Source: Acidimicrobiales bacterium (GTDB taxonomy: Bacteria > Actinomycetota > Acidimicrobiia > Acidimicrobiales > JAKAVM01). Taken from it: a DNA stretch of 20,127 nucleotides. Where the stretch lies: positions 1 to 20,127 of the forward strand of contig DAIDIS010000252.1 in assembly GCA_027451785.1 (NCBI GenBank), written 5' to 3'. The translations under genes and the position numbers were made by a program. The notes below the pieces were generated by a model, which did not search any database, was not told the DNA's origin, and saw only the letters and a list, made by a program, of their open reading frames with translations. Below are positions 6,400 through 13,060 of the stretch, piece after piece. Numbering within the stretch: position 1 is the stretch's first letter; every line of letters starts with the position of its first letter.

Positions 6400-7971
6400 C
6401 TAACGGACTGAGGCTACCAAGCCTTTGGTCAAGTCAAATACGACTTGAGCTTTCTCGGCAGCGGTGCAGGCCCACTCTGCCGGGCCTTTGTGATCGGGCT
6501 GCATCAAGTTCGCCATCACCTTCAAGACAATTTCCATGATCGCTTCGCTCCGCATTCCCGTGCCCGCCAGGACCTTCATTGCTTCCGGCTTGCCGATGAA
6601 CCGGACGAACGCCCGGGCTGTTCTGTAGTAGGCCGAATAGGCATCTTCGACCATGGCATCGTAACGGGACAGAGAGGCGATTCCTCCTCCCGATATGGCT
6701 GCACCCAAGCACTGGGCTGCCATCCGGCCTGTCTCGTAGGCGTACGAGATCCCCTCACCGTTGAATGGGTTGATGGAACCGCAAGCGTCGCCCACCATGA
6801 CATAGCCGGGACCGGTTCGAGGCCCTACCGCCAAGCCCATAGGGAGTCTTCCCCCCGTCGGTTTCACGCATGCGGCTTCGGGGTCGATCTGCCAGGAGGC
6901 ACTCACCTTGCGCAGGAAGGCCTCAAGCAATTTCGTCGTGTTGAGACCCTTCAATTCCTCTCGTGCAGTCAGAATGCCGACTCCCAGGTTGATACGACCG
7001 TCCCCCATTGGGAACACCCACCCATAACCAGGCAGTACCCTGCCGGTCTCATCAGAAATATCGAGGTGAGACTCGATGAACGGGTCGTCGTGCCGGGGGG
7101 ACTCCCAATACGACCGGATCGCCATTCCCTGCGGCCAAGCCTTTATTCGAGCGGATCCAAGGCTCCGACCGATCCGAGAGTTGGATCCGTCCGCAACCAC
7201 CAGGTATTTGCCGCTAAGGACAAATTGTTCTCCGTCCTTCGGCTTCACCACAACGCCGGTGGTAATTCCGGATTCCCTGACGACCTCCGTTGCCTCACAC
7301 TCCTGAAAAAGCACAGCGCCTGCCTTCTCGGCGTGGTTGGCGACTGCATAATCGAGGTCGTGTCGTGATACTACGATGCCGTGGTCCGGAAATCCGGGAA
7401 GCTTGGGCCAGTCCAGTTCCATTGTGCGACCGAAGCCTACAGCTCGAAGCCCCTTGTACAGGTGGTGCGGCTTCAGCTCGGATTCCAGTCCCATATCGTA
7501 AAGCTGCTTGACCGCCCTGGGCGTAAGCCCGTCACCGCAGGTCTTGTCCCTGGGGAACCGCTTCTTTTCAATCAGTGCAACGTCAAACCCTGCAGCGGCC
7601 AGCCAATAGGCGCAGCAAGCACCGGAAGGTCCGGCCCCCACGATCACCACTTCGTATCTGTGGCCGCGGCGCCTGTCCTCCTCTGACCGAATTGACCGGT
7701 CGGCAGAACCTGCCGCAGCAACCGCGTCTGTCGGGTCCGACGGGTCTGGTTGAGTTGGCGAGTCACCCAAGGGCGCTTTCCCTTCCGGTGGATCAGCCAT
7801 GGGAGTATTTCCTACAGGCGCCTTAGCTAGGGGAGTGTTGACCATGATGGTGTCACCCGAATGGGCAGAACCTTGATTGGCATCCTGAGCCGACGCGGCC
7901 AAATGCGGTGGCGCCGAAAGGAGAGGGCTTGAGCCGGAGTTGCTGCCGGACTGGCTGTCGGTACTCGTCAC
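6400..7971 (-). CDS. Geranylgeranyl reductase family FAD-dependent oxidoreductase, probably acting on menaquinone
   Basis: A flavoprotein of 523 residues. After an unusual N-terminal extension of about 105 residues, the domain starts with YEVVIVGAGPSGACCAYWLA (GxGxxG at 112-117), then the family motif CGDGLTPRAV (from residue 145), YGWVFPMGDGRINLGVG, and the second FAD motif VMVGDACGSINPFNGEGISY. The family (geranylgeranyl reductases, MenJ/Rv0561c-like enzymes) saturates isoprenoid double bonds. Position next to the complex I operon suggests reduction of the menaquinone side chain; the substrate is inferred, not shown. The first 100 residues are rich in Ser, Pro, Ala and Asp with a short tandem repeat. 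The predicted GTG start at 7971 may be too far upstream; in-frame ATGs at residues 43 and 58 are alternatives. It is divergent from nuoA and leads the globin gene. Confidence 0.88.
   Translation of the reverse strand: MTSTDSQSGSNSGSSPLLSAPPHLAASAQDANQGSAHSGDTIMVNTPLAKAPVGNTPMADPPEGKAPLGDSPTQPDPSDPTDAVAAAGSADRSIRSEEDRRRGHRYEVVIVGAGPSGACCAYWLAAAGFDVALIEKKRFPRDKTCGDGLTPRAVKQLYDMGLESELKPHHLYKGLRAVGFGRTMELDWPKLPGFPDHGIVVSRHDLDYAVANHAEKAGAVLFQECEATEVVRESGITTGVVVKPKDGEQFVLSGKYLVVADGSNSRIGRSLGSARIKAWPQGMAIRSYWESPRHDDPFIESHLDISDETGRVLPGYGWVFPMGDGRINLGVGILTAREELKGLNTTKLLEAFLRKVSASWQIDPEAACVKPTGGRLPMGLAVGPRTGPGYVMVGDACGSINPFNGEGISYAYETGRMAAQCLGAAISGGGIASLSRYDAMVEDAYSAYYRTARAFVRFIGKPEAMKVLAGTGMRSEAIMEIVLKVMANLMQPDHKGPAEWACTAAEKAQVVFDLTKGLVASVR
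7750..7839 (-). repeat. Degenerate 30-base / 10-residue tandem repeat in the reductase N-terminus
   Basis: Residues 45-74 of the reductase read NTPLAKAPVG, NTPMADPPEG, KAPLGDSPTQ, that is, three units of a decapeptide with Pro at positions 3 and 8 and Gly near the end of each unit. Similarity between units 1 and 2 is also visible in the DNA (AACACTCCCCTAGCTAA versus AATACTCCCATGGCTGA). This looks like repeat expansion in a disordered, non-catalytic tail. Confidence 0.55.
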
Positions 7972-8054
7972 ACCATAGATGTTAAGCCCCCGCTAATGTG
8001 TCTGGCGAAGCCTGCGCGTGATAAACCGGAGTTTGCAGAGATGACGTGTTCTAG
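7972..8054. promoter_or_regulatory. Divergent intergenic region, probable nuo and reductase promoters
   Basis: This 83-base gap is the only intergenic space between the two divergent transcription units, so both promoters should lie in or near it. On the - strand TAACAT (7979-7984) fits an actinobacterial TANNNT -10 box and would place the start of transcription almost on the GTG at 7971, giving a leaderless mRNA. On the + strand TAATGT (7994-7999) is a candidate -10 for nuo, giving a leader of roughly 50 bases. No convincing -35 element or operator palindrome was seen. Assignment by motif alone is weak. Confidence 0.3.
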
Positions 8055-8543
8055 TTGCCCATCGGAGACAGTTCGGATTTGAGCGCCTACCTACCGATTG
8101 TGATGATGATTGTGCTGGGGTTTTTGTTCGCAGCACTTTCTTTTGTGGCATCCGGCCTCTTGGCTCCAAAGCGCCCGACGGTTGCCAAGCTCGACCCGTA
8201 CGAGTGCGGCATCGTCCCGTCCAAGGAGCCTGCCGAGCGCTTTCCGGTGAAGTTTTACCTGGTAGCGATGATTTTCATCATCTTCGACATCGAAATTGTG
8301 TTCTTGTACCCCTGGGCGGTCGTCTACAAGCAGCTTGCCGGTTTCGGAATCGTCGAGATGGGGGTATTCGCCTTGGCGGTGGTCGTATCCTTTTTCTACC
8401 TGCTCGCAAATGGTGCCTTGGAATGGGGACCCGGCAAGCGCCTTAGGGTAGCCACCCCATTAAAGGAATCTGCTGAACGCACACTCCGGTCAACTATTCG
8501 CAAAGTGTCCAACTTGGACAAAGACTCCGACGCGGCAGCGTAA
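8055..8543 (+). CDS. nuoA: NADH-quinone oxidoreductase subunit A
   Basis: A small membrane subunit of complex I near the quinone site. Up to 162 residues with three predicted transmembrane segments (about 12-36, 66-90 and 96-118). It shows the family loop APKRPTVAKLDPYECG (Cys51, the conserved loop cysteine) and FDIEIVFLYPWAVVYK in the second helix. An in-frame TAG directly precedes TTG 8055, so the start must be there or later. TTG 8079 gives an N-terminus (MSAYLPIV) closer to typical NuoA and has a GGAG at 8064-8067, so it is a serious alternative. About 40 polar residues after the last helix form a C-terminal tail longer than in many homologues. First gene of the operon; nuoB follows after 15 bases. 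Confidence 0.93.
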   Translation: MPIGDSSDLSAYLPIVMMIVLGFLFAALSFVASGLLAPKRPTVAKLDPYECGIVPSKEPAERFPVKFYLVAMIFIIFDIEIVFLYPWAVVYKQLAGFGIVEMGVFALAVVVSFFYLLANGALEWGPGKRLRVATPLKESAERTLRSTIRKVSNLDKDSDAAA

Positions 8544-8558
8544 GGCAGGCGAGTAAAA

Positions 8559-9113
8559 ATGGGTCTTGAACAGCTAAACCACAATTTTTTGACTGGAAGA
8601 ATCGAAGATCTCGTCAAGTGGGCAAGGCGAATGAGCGTCTGGCCGGCAACCTTCGGCCTGGCGTGTTGTGCCTTCGAAATGATGTCAGTGGGCGCAGCGG
8701 ACTTTGACTTGTCCCGATTCGGGATGGAAGTCTTCCGTTCTTCGCCCAGGCAGGCTGACCTTATGATCGTGGCTGGAAGGGTAAGCCAGAAGATGGCTCC
8801 GGTCCTTCGCCAGGTCTACGACCAGATGATGGAACCGAAGTGGGCCATCTCCATGGGCGTATGCGCTTCGAGCGGTGGCATGTTCAACAATTACGCGATT
8901 GTGCAGGGAGTCGACCAAATCGTCCCAGTTGACGTCTACGCACCCGGTTGCCCACCGAGCCCCGAGACTTTGATGCACGCTATCCTCACCCTTCACGAGA
9001 AGATCAGGACCGGCGACATCACTCAGCGAGAGCACAACGACGGCCTGGTCCGTATAAAGCGCCCAGGTGGCGGGCAGGACATTGCTCAGCTAACGGTCAG
9101 GACCCCACGCTAG
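8559..9113 (+). CDS. nuoB: NADH-quinone oxidoreductase subunit B
   Basis: A peripheral-arm subunit carrying 4Fe-4S cluster N2, the last electron carrier before quinone. 184 residues. The four ligands are in FGLACCAFEMM (C36, C37), GVCASSGGMFNNYA (C102) and YAPGCPPSPE (C131). VFRSSPRQADLMIVAG is the typical conserved strand. ATG start at 8559, 15 bases after nuoA, with only a weak purine-rich site upstream. Its TAG overlaps the GTG of nuoC by one base. Confidence 0.97.
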   Translation: MGLEQLNHNFLTGRIEDLVKWARRMSVWPATFGLACCAFEMMSVGAADFDLSRFGMEVFRSSPRQADLMIVAGRVSQKMAPVLRQVYDQMMEPKWAISMGVCASSGGMFNNYAIVQGVDQIVPVDVYAPGCPPSPETLMHAILTLHEKIRTGDITQREHNDGLVRIKRPGGGQDIAQLTVRTPR

Positions 9114-9661
9114 TGGCAGGCATAGACGGCAAGAATGGTCAGGAAAGCCCAGGTCTTGATGCCGACGTTGAGGCCGTCGCCGCAAAGAACAGCGTTCAAT
9201 GGCAGGTCACCCCTCAGGGTCAAGCAGCGCTTTTCCCGAGAAGGGACCAGTACATCGGCCTGCTGCGAGAACTGGTTGAATGTGGTTTTGGGACATGCAT
9301 TGACCTGTGTGCGGTTGACTATCTGACTCACTCCGGTCGTTCCCTCCCCCAAGGAGTCGAGGGCGAGCGCTTCGAAATCGTCCTGAACCTCCTCGATTTC
9401 GGTAATCGTCGCCGACTTCGGGTTCGGGTCCAGGTGCCCGAAGCGCAGGCGATTCTTCCCTCCGCATTCGGTCTTCATCCGTCCGTGGACGCCATGGAGC
9501 GTGAGGCCTACGACATGTTCGGAATAGAGTTCGTCGGGCATCCAGACATGACGAGAATCCTGATGCCCGAGGATTGGGAAGGCCACCCACTTCGCAAGGA
9601 CTATGGCGTGGGGTCGGTTCCCGTGCGTTTCAAAGAGGCGGGGGTGAGGCATGGGCAATAA
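9113..9661 (+). CDS. nuoC: NADH-quinone oxidoreductase subunit C
   Basis: The 30-kDa-type peripheral-arm subunit, 182 residues, docking onto NuoD at the quinone-binding module. The C-terminal signature is complete: MEREAYDMFGIEFVGHPD followed by RILMPEDWEGHPLRKDYGVG. The frame is open upstream into nuoB; GTG at 9113 is chosen because it overlaps the nuoB stop (TAGTG) and gives a normal length. About 40 N-terminal residues are variable. NuoC and NuoD are separate genes here, unlike the fused form of E. coli. The last 11 bases overlap the start of nuoD. Confidence 0.94.
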   Translation: MAGIDGKNGQESPGLDADVEAVAAKNSVQWQVTPQGQAALFPRRDQYIGLLRELVECGFGTCIDLCAVDYLTHSGRSLPQGVEGERFEIVLNLLDFGNRRRLRVRVQVPEAQAILPSAFGLHPSVDAMEREAYDMFGIEFVGHPDMTRILMPEDWEGHPLRKDYGVGSVPVRFKEAGVRHGQ

Positions 9662-11120
9662 CGAGACCCCAATCGACCTGCCTGATCCCGGAAATCCGGT
9701 TGAGGATGCACCGGACCTGGTTGTGTCTGCTACCGGTACCGGTGCCCAGGAACATTCAGGGGAAGCCTCCGATCACAATCACGAGATGGTCGACTACGAA
9801 GACGAATTCGTTCACGAGACTTCGGAAGGTCCGCAGGAGATGGGCCTGCGTGAAGATACTCAGCTGCTTGAGTACTCGAAGGAGTCGGGCGCCGTATTGA
9901 GGATGCCCGAAGGCGTTGTATTGGACCCAGCCGACTTCGTCATCGAGTCCGGCGAGGACGAGTCCATGGTCATCAACATGGGTCCTCAGCACCCTTCAAC
10001 CCACGGGGTCCTGCGCCTCATGCTTGAGCTTGAAGGAGAGACGATCCTTAGGACCAAGCCGGTGATCGGCTATCTCCATACCGGAATGGAAAAGACCGGA
10101 GAGACCCTCTCGTATCTACAGGGCAGCACGAACGTAACCCGGATGGACTACGTCTCCCCTCTGAGCAACGAACTTTGCTTCTCGATGACGGTCGAGGCTC
10201 TCCTAGGCGTGGAGATGCCCCCAAGAGCCATCTGGATAAGGATGCTCATGGCGGAGCTGAACCGAATCAATTCTCACTTGATCTGGATGGCGACGAACGG
10301 CATGGACCTTGCCGCAACGTCGGTCATGATTTATGGATTCCGTGAGCGCGAGCGAGTTCTCAGGTTCTTCGAAAAGACCACCGGCCTCAGGATGAATCAC
10401 AACTACATCCGGCCGGGCGGCGTGGCAGCCGACCTGCACGACGGCTGGGAGGACGACATCGAAGAGATCGTCGTCAATTGCCGGAAAACCTTGGACGATT
10501 TCGACGATCTCTTTACGGGCCAACCGATTTTTCGGGAGCGTACGGAAGGCGTAGGAATAATCGACGTCGACACCTGCAAGGCGTTGGCCACAACAGGTCC
10601 TTTGTTGCGTGCCGCGGGCTTGCCATGGGACCTGAGGCGGACGATGCCCTATCTGGCGTATGACGAGGTGGAGTTCGACGTAATAGTCGGCACCCGCGGG
10701 GACACCTTCGATCGCTATGCCGTCAGGATGGGGGAACTGCGAGAGTCCCTGCGAATAATCGAACAGGTTCGCGACAAGATGCCATTGGGTGACTACCGGG
10801 TCAACGACAAGAAGGTCACTCCTCCTCCCCGCGGCAGGATTGACGAGTCCATGGAGGCTCTCATCCACCATTTCAAGCTTTTCACCGAAGGCTTCAAGGT
10901 TCCTCAAGGCGAGGTTTACGTGGCAGTTGAGTCACCCAGAGGTGAGCTTGGTTGCTACATCGTTTCCGATGGCACTTCGAAGCCCTATCGCCTGCACGTG
11001 AGGGCACCATCATTCGTCAACTTGGAAGCACTTCCCGTACTTTTGAGAGGCTCATTGATAGCTGACGCGATCGCAATTCTTTCCTCGGTCGACCCGGTTA
11101 TGGGGGAGGTGGACCGATAG
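9651..11120 (+). CDS. nuoD: NADH-quinone oxidoreductase subunit D, with acidic N-terminal extension
   Basis: The 49-kDa-type subunit that, with NuoB, forms the quinone-reduction cavity. The conserved fold starts near residue 103 (SMVINMGPQHPSTHGVLRL) and includes the quinone-site histidines H114 and H118 and tyrosine Y155 (in SYLQ), YLHTGMEKTGET, RMDYVSPLSNE, and the terminal DPVMGEVDR. At 489 residues it is longer than usual (about 400-440). The surplus is a roughly 100-residue N-terminal region dominated by Asp, Glu, Gly and His with no recognised domain. ATG 9651 has a purine-rich GGGGGTGAGG just upstream, so the extension looks genuinely translated; a later start would need an internal site, and ATG codons do occur at residues 46, 64 and 85. 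The TAG stop directly abuts nuoE. Confidence 0.95.
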   Translation: MGNNETPIDLPDPGNPVEDAPDLVVSATGTGAQEHSGEASDHNHEMVDYEDEFVHETSEGPQEMGLREDTQLLEYSKESGAVLRMPEGVVLDPADFVIESGEDESMVINMGPQHPSTHGVLRLMLELEGETILRTKPVIGYLHTGMEKTGETLSYLQGSTNVTRMDYVSPLSNELCFSMTVEALLGVEMPPRAIWIRMLMAELNRINSHLIWMATNGMDLAATSVMIYGFRERERVLRFFEKTTGLRMNHNYIRPGGVAADLHDGWEDDIEEIVVNCRKTLDDFDDLFTGQPIFRERTEGVGIIDVDTCKALATTGPLLRAAGLPWDLRRTMPYLAYDEVEFDVIVGTRGDTFDRYAVRMGELRESLRIIEQVRDKMPLGDYRVNDKKVTPPPRGRIDESMEALIHHFKLFTEGFKVPQGEVYVAVESPRGELGCYIVSDGTSKPYRLHVRAPSFVNLEALPVLLRGSLIADAIAILSSVDPVMGEVDR

Positions 11121-11759
11121 ATGGGGCACTTCACCCCTGAAAACCTTGCCAAGGCAAAGAACACAATCTCCGTTTACCCGCAGGCGCGTTCTGCCCTCAT
11201 ACCCTTGTGCCACTTGGCTCAGTCCCAGGATGGTTACCTTAGTGAGGAAGCAATGGTGGAGATAGCCGAGTTGGTTGGCGTCTCTCCGGCCGAGGTTCGG
11301 GGCACGGCAAGTTTCTACGACATGCTTCATACCGAGCCGGTAGGTAAGCACCTGGTATCGATCTGCACCAACATTGCTTGTATGTTGGCGGGCGCTTATG
11401 AGCTTTTGGAGCATGCAACCGAGTCATTGGGGGTCCATTCCGGCCAGACGACTTCCGACGGCGAGATCACGCTGGAAGAGGTCGAATGCATAGCGGCTTG
11501 CGATCGCGCACCTTGTGTGTCGGTTAACCATCGCTTCTTTTTGGATGTCGACCCTGATACCTTCGACCAACTGATGACCGACCTGAGGTCGGGGAAGCAT
11601 TCCTCCGAGGTTCCTTCCCATGGGACCCTGAGCAGGGTTGAGCGGAGTCTGGGTCTGGCGGTGCCCAGGGAGCAGGTCGCCGAAGAACGGGCTGCCGCCG
11701 ACAAGGCAAGGGCTGAGCGTAAGGCTAAGGCCGAGGCTGCCGGAGCCGACAAAAAGTGA
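11121..11759 (+). CDS. nuoE: NADH-quinone oxidoreductase subunit E
   Basis: The 24-kDa-type thioredoxin-fold subunit of the NADH-input module, holding 2Fe-2S cluster N1a. 212 residues. Ligands are C82 and C87 (SICTNIACMLAG) and C123 and C127 (VECIAACDRAPC). The N-terminal helical part (YLSEEAMVEIAELVGVSPAE) is typical. The last 35 residues (from about 178) form an Ala/Lys/Glu/Arg-rich, probably helical or disordered tail that is not part of the fold. A GGGGGAGG at 11102-11109 supports the ATG, which sits directly after and in frame with the nuoD stop. The stop overlaps the nuoF start as GTGA. Confidence 0.96.
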   Translation: MGHFTPENLAKAKNTISVYPQARSALIPLCHLAQSQDGYLSEEAMVEIAELVGVSPAEVRGTASFYDMLHTEPVGKHLVSICTNIACMLAGAYELLEHATESLGVHSGQTTSDGEITLEEVECIAACDRAPCVSVNHRFFLDVDPDTFDQLMTDLRSGKHSSEVPSHGTLSRVERSLGLAVPREQVAEERAAADKARAERKAKAEAAGADKK

Positions 11760-13060
11760 CAGTAACCCAAGCTCCCAAGATCGTCACGTCGCGCATGGGA
11801 TACGACGACTCCCACACGCTTGAGCGCTACTTGGCCACCGGTGGCTACGAAGCGCTGAAGAAGGCGCTTTCGATGAACCCGGAAGCTGTGCATGACGAGG
11901 TTACGGCGTCGAACCTACTCGGCAGAGGCGGAGCCGGTTTCGAGGCAGGCCGCAAGTGGTCAATGCTGAGGCCGAACCCGGTCAGGTACTTGGTCGTCAA
12001 TGGTGACGAAAGTGAGCCGGCGACGTTCAAAGACCGGGAACTCATCGAGCGCGACCCGCACCAACTTGTCGAAGGCGTCCTTATCGCTGCATATTCACTT
12101 CAGGTAACCCAAGCCTTCATCTACATCCGGGGAGAGTTTGCTCTCGGGATTGAAAGGGTCACACAAGCGGTCAACGAGGCATACTCGCACGGTGCCTGCG
12201 GCAACAACATCTTCGGGTCAGGGTTCTCCGTTGACCTGGTGGTGCACCCTGGGGCCGGTGCCTATATCTGTGGCGAGGAAACGGCGCTGATCGAAAGCCT
12301 TGAGGGAAAGCGCGGCTTCCCCCGGATCAAGCCACCGTTCTTCCCGGCTGCAATCGGCCTTTACGGCGAGCCCACAATCGTGAACAACGTAGAGACCATG
12401 TCCAACCTTCCTTGGATCGTGCTCAACGGTGGTGAGGCATTCGCGGCACTCGGCGAGGGGCGGTCAACCGGCACGAGGATCTTCGCGTTGTCTGGGCATG
12501 TCAACCAGCCGGGCACTTACGAAGTCGAAATGGCCAAGCCGACGTTCCGAGACATTATCTTCGACCCCTCTCTGGGTGGAGGCGTGAGACTTGGCCGAGA
12601 CGTGAAGGCATTCATCCCGGGCGGTGTTTCCGCTCCTTGGTTCGGCCCCGAACACTTGGATCTGCGCTTGGACCAAGATGAGGTCGGCAAGGCGGGCTCA
12701 ATGTTGGGGTCCGGGTCGATCGTCGTTATGGATTCCGCCACGTGTCCAGTGAGGGCAGCTTGGCGAATTGCCCGGTTCTTCAAGCGAGAGTCCTGTGGAC
12801 AGTGCACACCGTGTCGCGAAGGCAGCGGTTGGGTCGACAAGACCATGCGTCGAATCGAAGAAGGTGCAGGCAGGGAAGAAGACCTCGACCTGCTCTTGGA
12901 TATTTGCGACAACATTGCGCCGGGCCTGACTTGGCCGCCTGCCCAAACGACGATCTGCGTGCTTGGCCCCTCGATCCCATCTTCAGTCGTGTGGGCGATC
13001 CGCATGTTCAGGGACGAGTTTCTGGTGCACATCAAGGACGGAGCCTGCCCGTATGCCTGA
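11756..13060 (+). CDS. nuoF: NADH-quinone oxidoreductase subunit F
   Basis: The NADH- and FMN-binding subunit, where electrons enter complex I. 434 residues, normal length. The nucleotide/FMN signatures are LGRGGAGFEAGRKW (55-68), NGDESEPATFKDRELIERDP (82-101) and GAGAYICGEETALIESLEG (167-184). The 4Fe-4S cluster N3 ligands are in ESCGQCTPCREGSGW (C347, C350, C353) and TTICVLG (C401). The GTG start overlaps the nuoE stop by four bases. The gene ends inside the start region of nuoG with an 8-base overlap. Confidence 0.97.
   Translation: MTVTQAPKIVTSRMGYDDSHTLERYLATGGYEALKKALSMNPEAVHDEVTASNLLGRGGAGFEAGRKWSMLRPNPVRYLVVNGDESEPATFKDRELIERDPHQLVEGVLIAAYSLQVTQAFIYIRGEFALGIERVTQAVNEAYSHGACGNNIFGSGFSVDLVVHPGAGAYICGEETALIESLEGKRGFPRIKPPFFPAAIGLYGEPTIVNNVETMSNLPWIVLNGGEAFAALGEGRSTGTRIFALSGHVNQPGTYEVEMAKPTFRDIIFDPSLGGGVRLGRDVKAFIPGGVSAPWFGPEHLDLRLDQDEVGKAGSMLGSGSIVVMDSATCPVRAAWRIARFFKRESCGQCTPCREGSGWVDKTMRRIEEGAGREEDLDLLLDICDNIAPGLTWPPAQTTICVLGPSIPSSVVWAIRMFRDEFLVHIKDGACPYA
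13040..13043 (+). promoter_or_regulatory. Shine-Dalgarno deciding the nuoG start
   Basis: GGAG lies 9 bases before ATG 13053. The nuoG frame is open about 30 codons further into nuoF, but that stretch is nuoF coding sequence, so ATG 13053 is the supported start. Confidence 0.6.

Noticed and set aside
6445..7368. A 307-codon + strand frame opposite the reductase.
   Set aside because: The opposite strand encodes a clear FAD oxidoreductase with all motifs; this frame has no domain and no ribosome-binding site, and it shows the Arg/His/Gly-rich pattern of a shadow frame.
7972..8054. Redox operator such as a Rex site (TTGTGAA-type palindrome) controlling nuo.
   Set aside because: No matching inverted repeat is present in the 83-base gap.
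12963..13052. Upstream extension of nuoG into nuoF.
   Set aside because: The 30 extra codons are nuoF coding sequence read in another frame; ATG 13053 has its own GGAG at the right distance.
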